From contig JAEWME010000446.1 of the NCBI GenBank assembly GCA_023393265.1, forward strand, positions 1 to 5,650: DNA of 5,650 nt, read 5' to 3'. The notes under the pieces are model-generated. The model was not told where the DNA came from, did not search any database, and worked only from the letters and a program-made list of their open reading frames with translations. Positions within the stretch are counted from its first letter, which is position 1; every line of letters starts with the position of its first letter. The translations under genes were made by a program, and so were the position numbers. This DNA is from Bacteroidota bacterium. Its GTDB lineage: Bacteria > Bacteroidota > Bacteroidia > Bacteroidales > Prolixibacteraceae. This document shows, piece after piece, positions 5,499-5,650 of the stretch.

Positions 5499-5650
5499 AT
5501 GATATTCAAGGAGCAGGTCAAAGACCTTAGTGATCGCCGGGATGCGTTAAGGAGGCATCTTTGACTACGACAGTAAGCTAATTCAACTTCAGGAAGAAGA
5601 ACTAAAAACACAAGACCCCGATTTCTGGAACAAATCCAAAGAAGCAGAAG
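5499..5650 (+). CDS. prfB: Peptide chain release factor 2 (RF2), N-terminal part, read through a programmed +1 frameshift
   Basis: RF2 reads UGA and UAA stop codons and triggers peptide release. The gene runs off the right edge. The zero frame from the ATG at 5499 gives 21 codons (MIFKEQVKDLSDRRDALRRH, then Leu) and stops at TGA (5562-5564). Shifting +1 at CTT continues as DYDSKLIQLQEEELKTQDPD and FWNKSKEAE, the normal RF2 domain 1 (compare LDYD and the DPxFW pattern of family members). In E. coli the stop is codon 26; here it is codon 22, a small N-terminal length difference. The SPF stop-reading motif and GGQ catalytic motif are outside the window. The release factor RF1 (prfA) is excluded by the LDYD and DPDFW sequences and by the frameshift. 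The start has no Shine-Dalgarno sequence (ACATAAAG before ATG). An automatic caller would report a broken or late-starting gene; it is neither. Confidence 0.95.
5550..5565 (+). promoter_or_regulatory. prfB programmed +1 ribosomal frameshift site
   Basis: AGGAGG (5550-5555), then CAT, then CTT (5559-5561), TGA (5562-5564) and C (5565). This has the layout of the classic prfB element: an internal Shine-Dalgarno sequence 3 bases before a slippery CUU, with in-frame UGA in the poor-termination context UGAC. When RF2 is scarce the ribosome pauses at UGA, slips one base and completes RF2; when RF2 is abundant it terminates. This is autoregulation by the gene's own product. Confidence 0.95.

Noticed and set aside
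5562..5564. In-frame TGA in prfB as a pseudogene or sequencing error
   Set aside because: The stop sits in the complete AGGAGG-CAT-CTT-TGA-C context of the known programmed frameshift, so it is functional.
1..5650. CRISPR array, insertion sequence, tRNA, phage or defence genes
   Set aside because: No spaced direct repeats, transposase, terminal inverted repeats, tRNA-like fold or defence-type domain was seen. The only array is the short contiguous octamer repeat.

Overview
The window reads as an ordinary chromosomal segment of a Bacteroidota bacterium, probably a Bacteroidales or Marinilabiliales-type relative; I cannot fix the genus. The pointers are a GH109-type glycosidase end, a DUF2807 GSGN-repeat protein, a lipoprotein with an acidic export-like signal, a ribosomal protein S16 with a long Ala/Glu/Lys tail, promoters of the Bacteroidota form (TTTG, about 19 bases, TAnnTTTG), and the lack of Shine-Dalgarno sequences before the start codons.

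Layout, left to right. Bases 2-511 (+) are the 3' end of a Gfo/Idh/MocA-fold glycoside hydrolase family 109 gene. It converges on 598-1308 (-), a secreted DUF2807 adhesin-like beta-repeat protein, with a hairpin between them. A 264-base divergent spacer follows. Next come lemA (1573-2142, +) and, 11 bases later, a DUF3137 membrane protein gene (2154-3128, +), a recurring two-gene pair of unknown function. These converge on the ribosome-related pair rpsP (3856-4401, -) and rimM (3230-3769, -); a short array of 8-base repeats lies just past the rimM stop. Divergent from rpsP is a lipoprotein gene (4635-5351, +), closed by a strong rho-independent terminator. The window ends in the first part of prfB (release factor 2) from 5499.

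How the genes relate: rpsP and rimM form a functional unit, because RimM helps assemble the 30S subunit that contains S16. prfB belongs to translation as well, but has its own promoter. lemA and the DUF3137 gene form an envelope pair. The GH109 enzyme, the DUF2807 protein and the lipoprotein are envelope or secreted functions without an evident link to each other.

The most instructive element is the prfB programmed +1 frameshift site (AGGAGG, 3 bases, CTT TGA C). It keeps a near-perfect Shine-Dalgarno element in a window where no gene start has one. I found no unknown multi-gene system. The least explained genes are the DUF3137 protein, the DUF2807 repeat protein and the lipoprotein.
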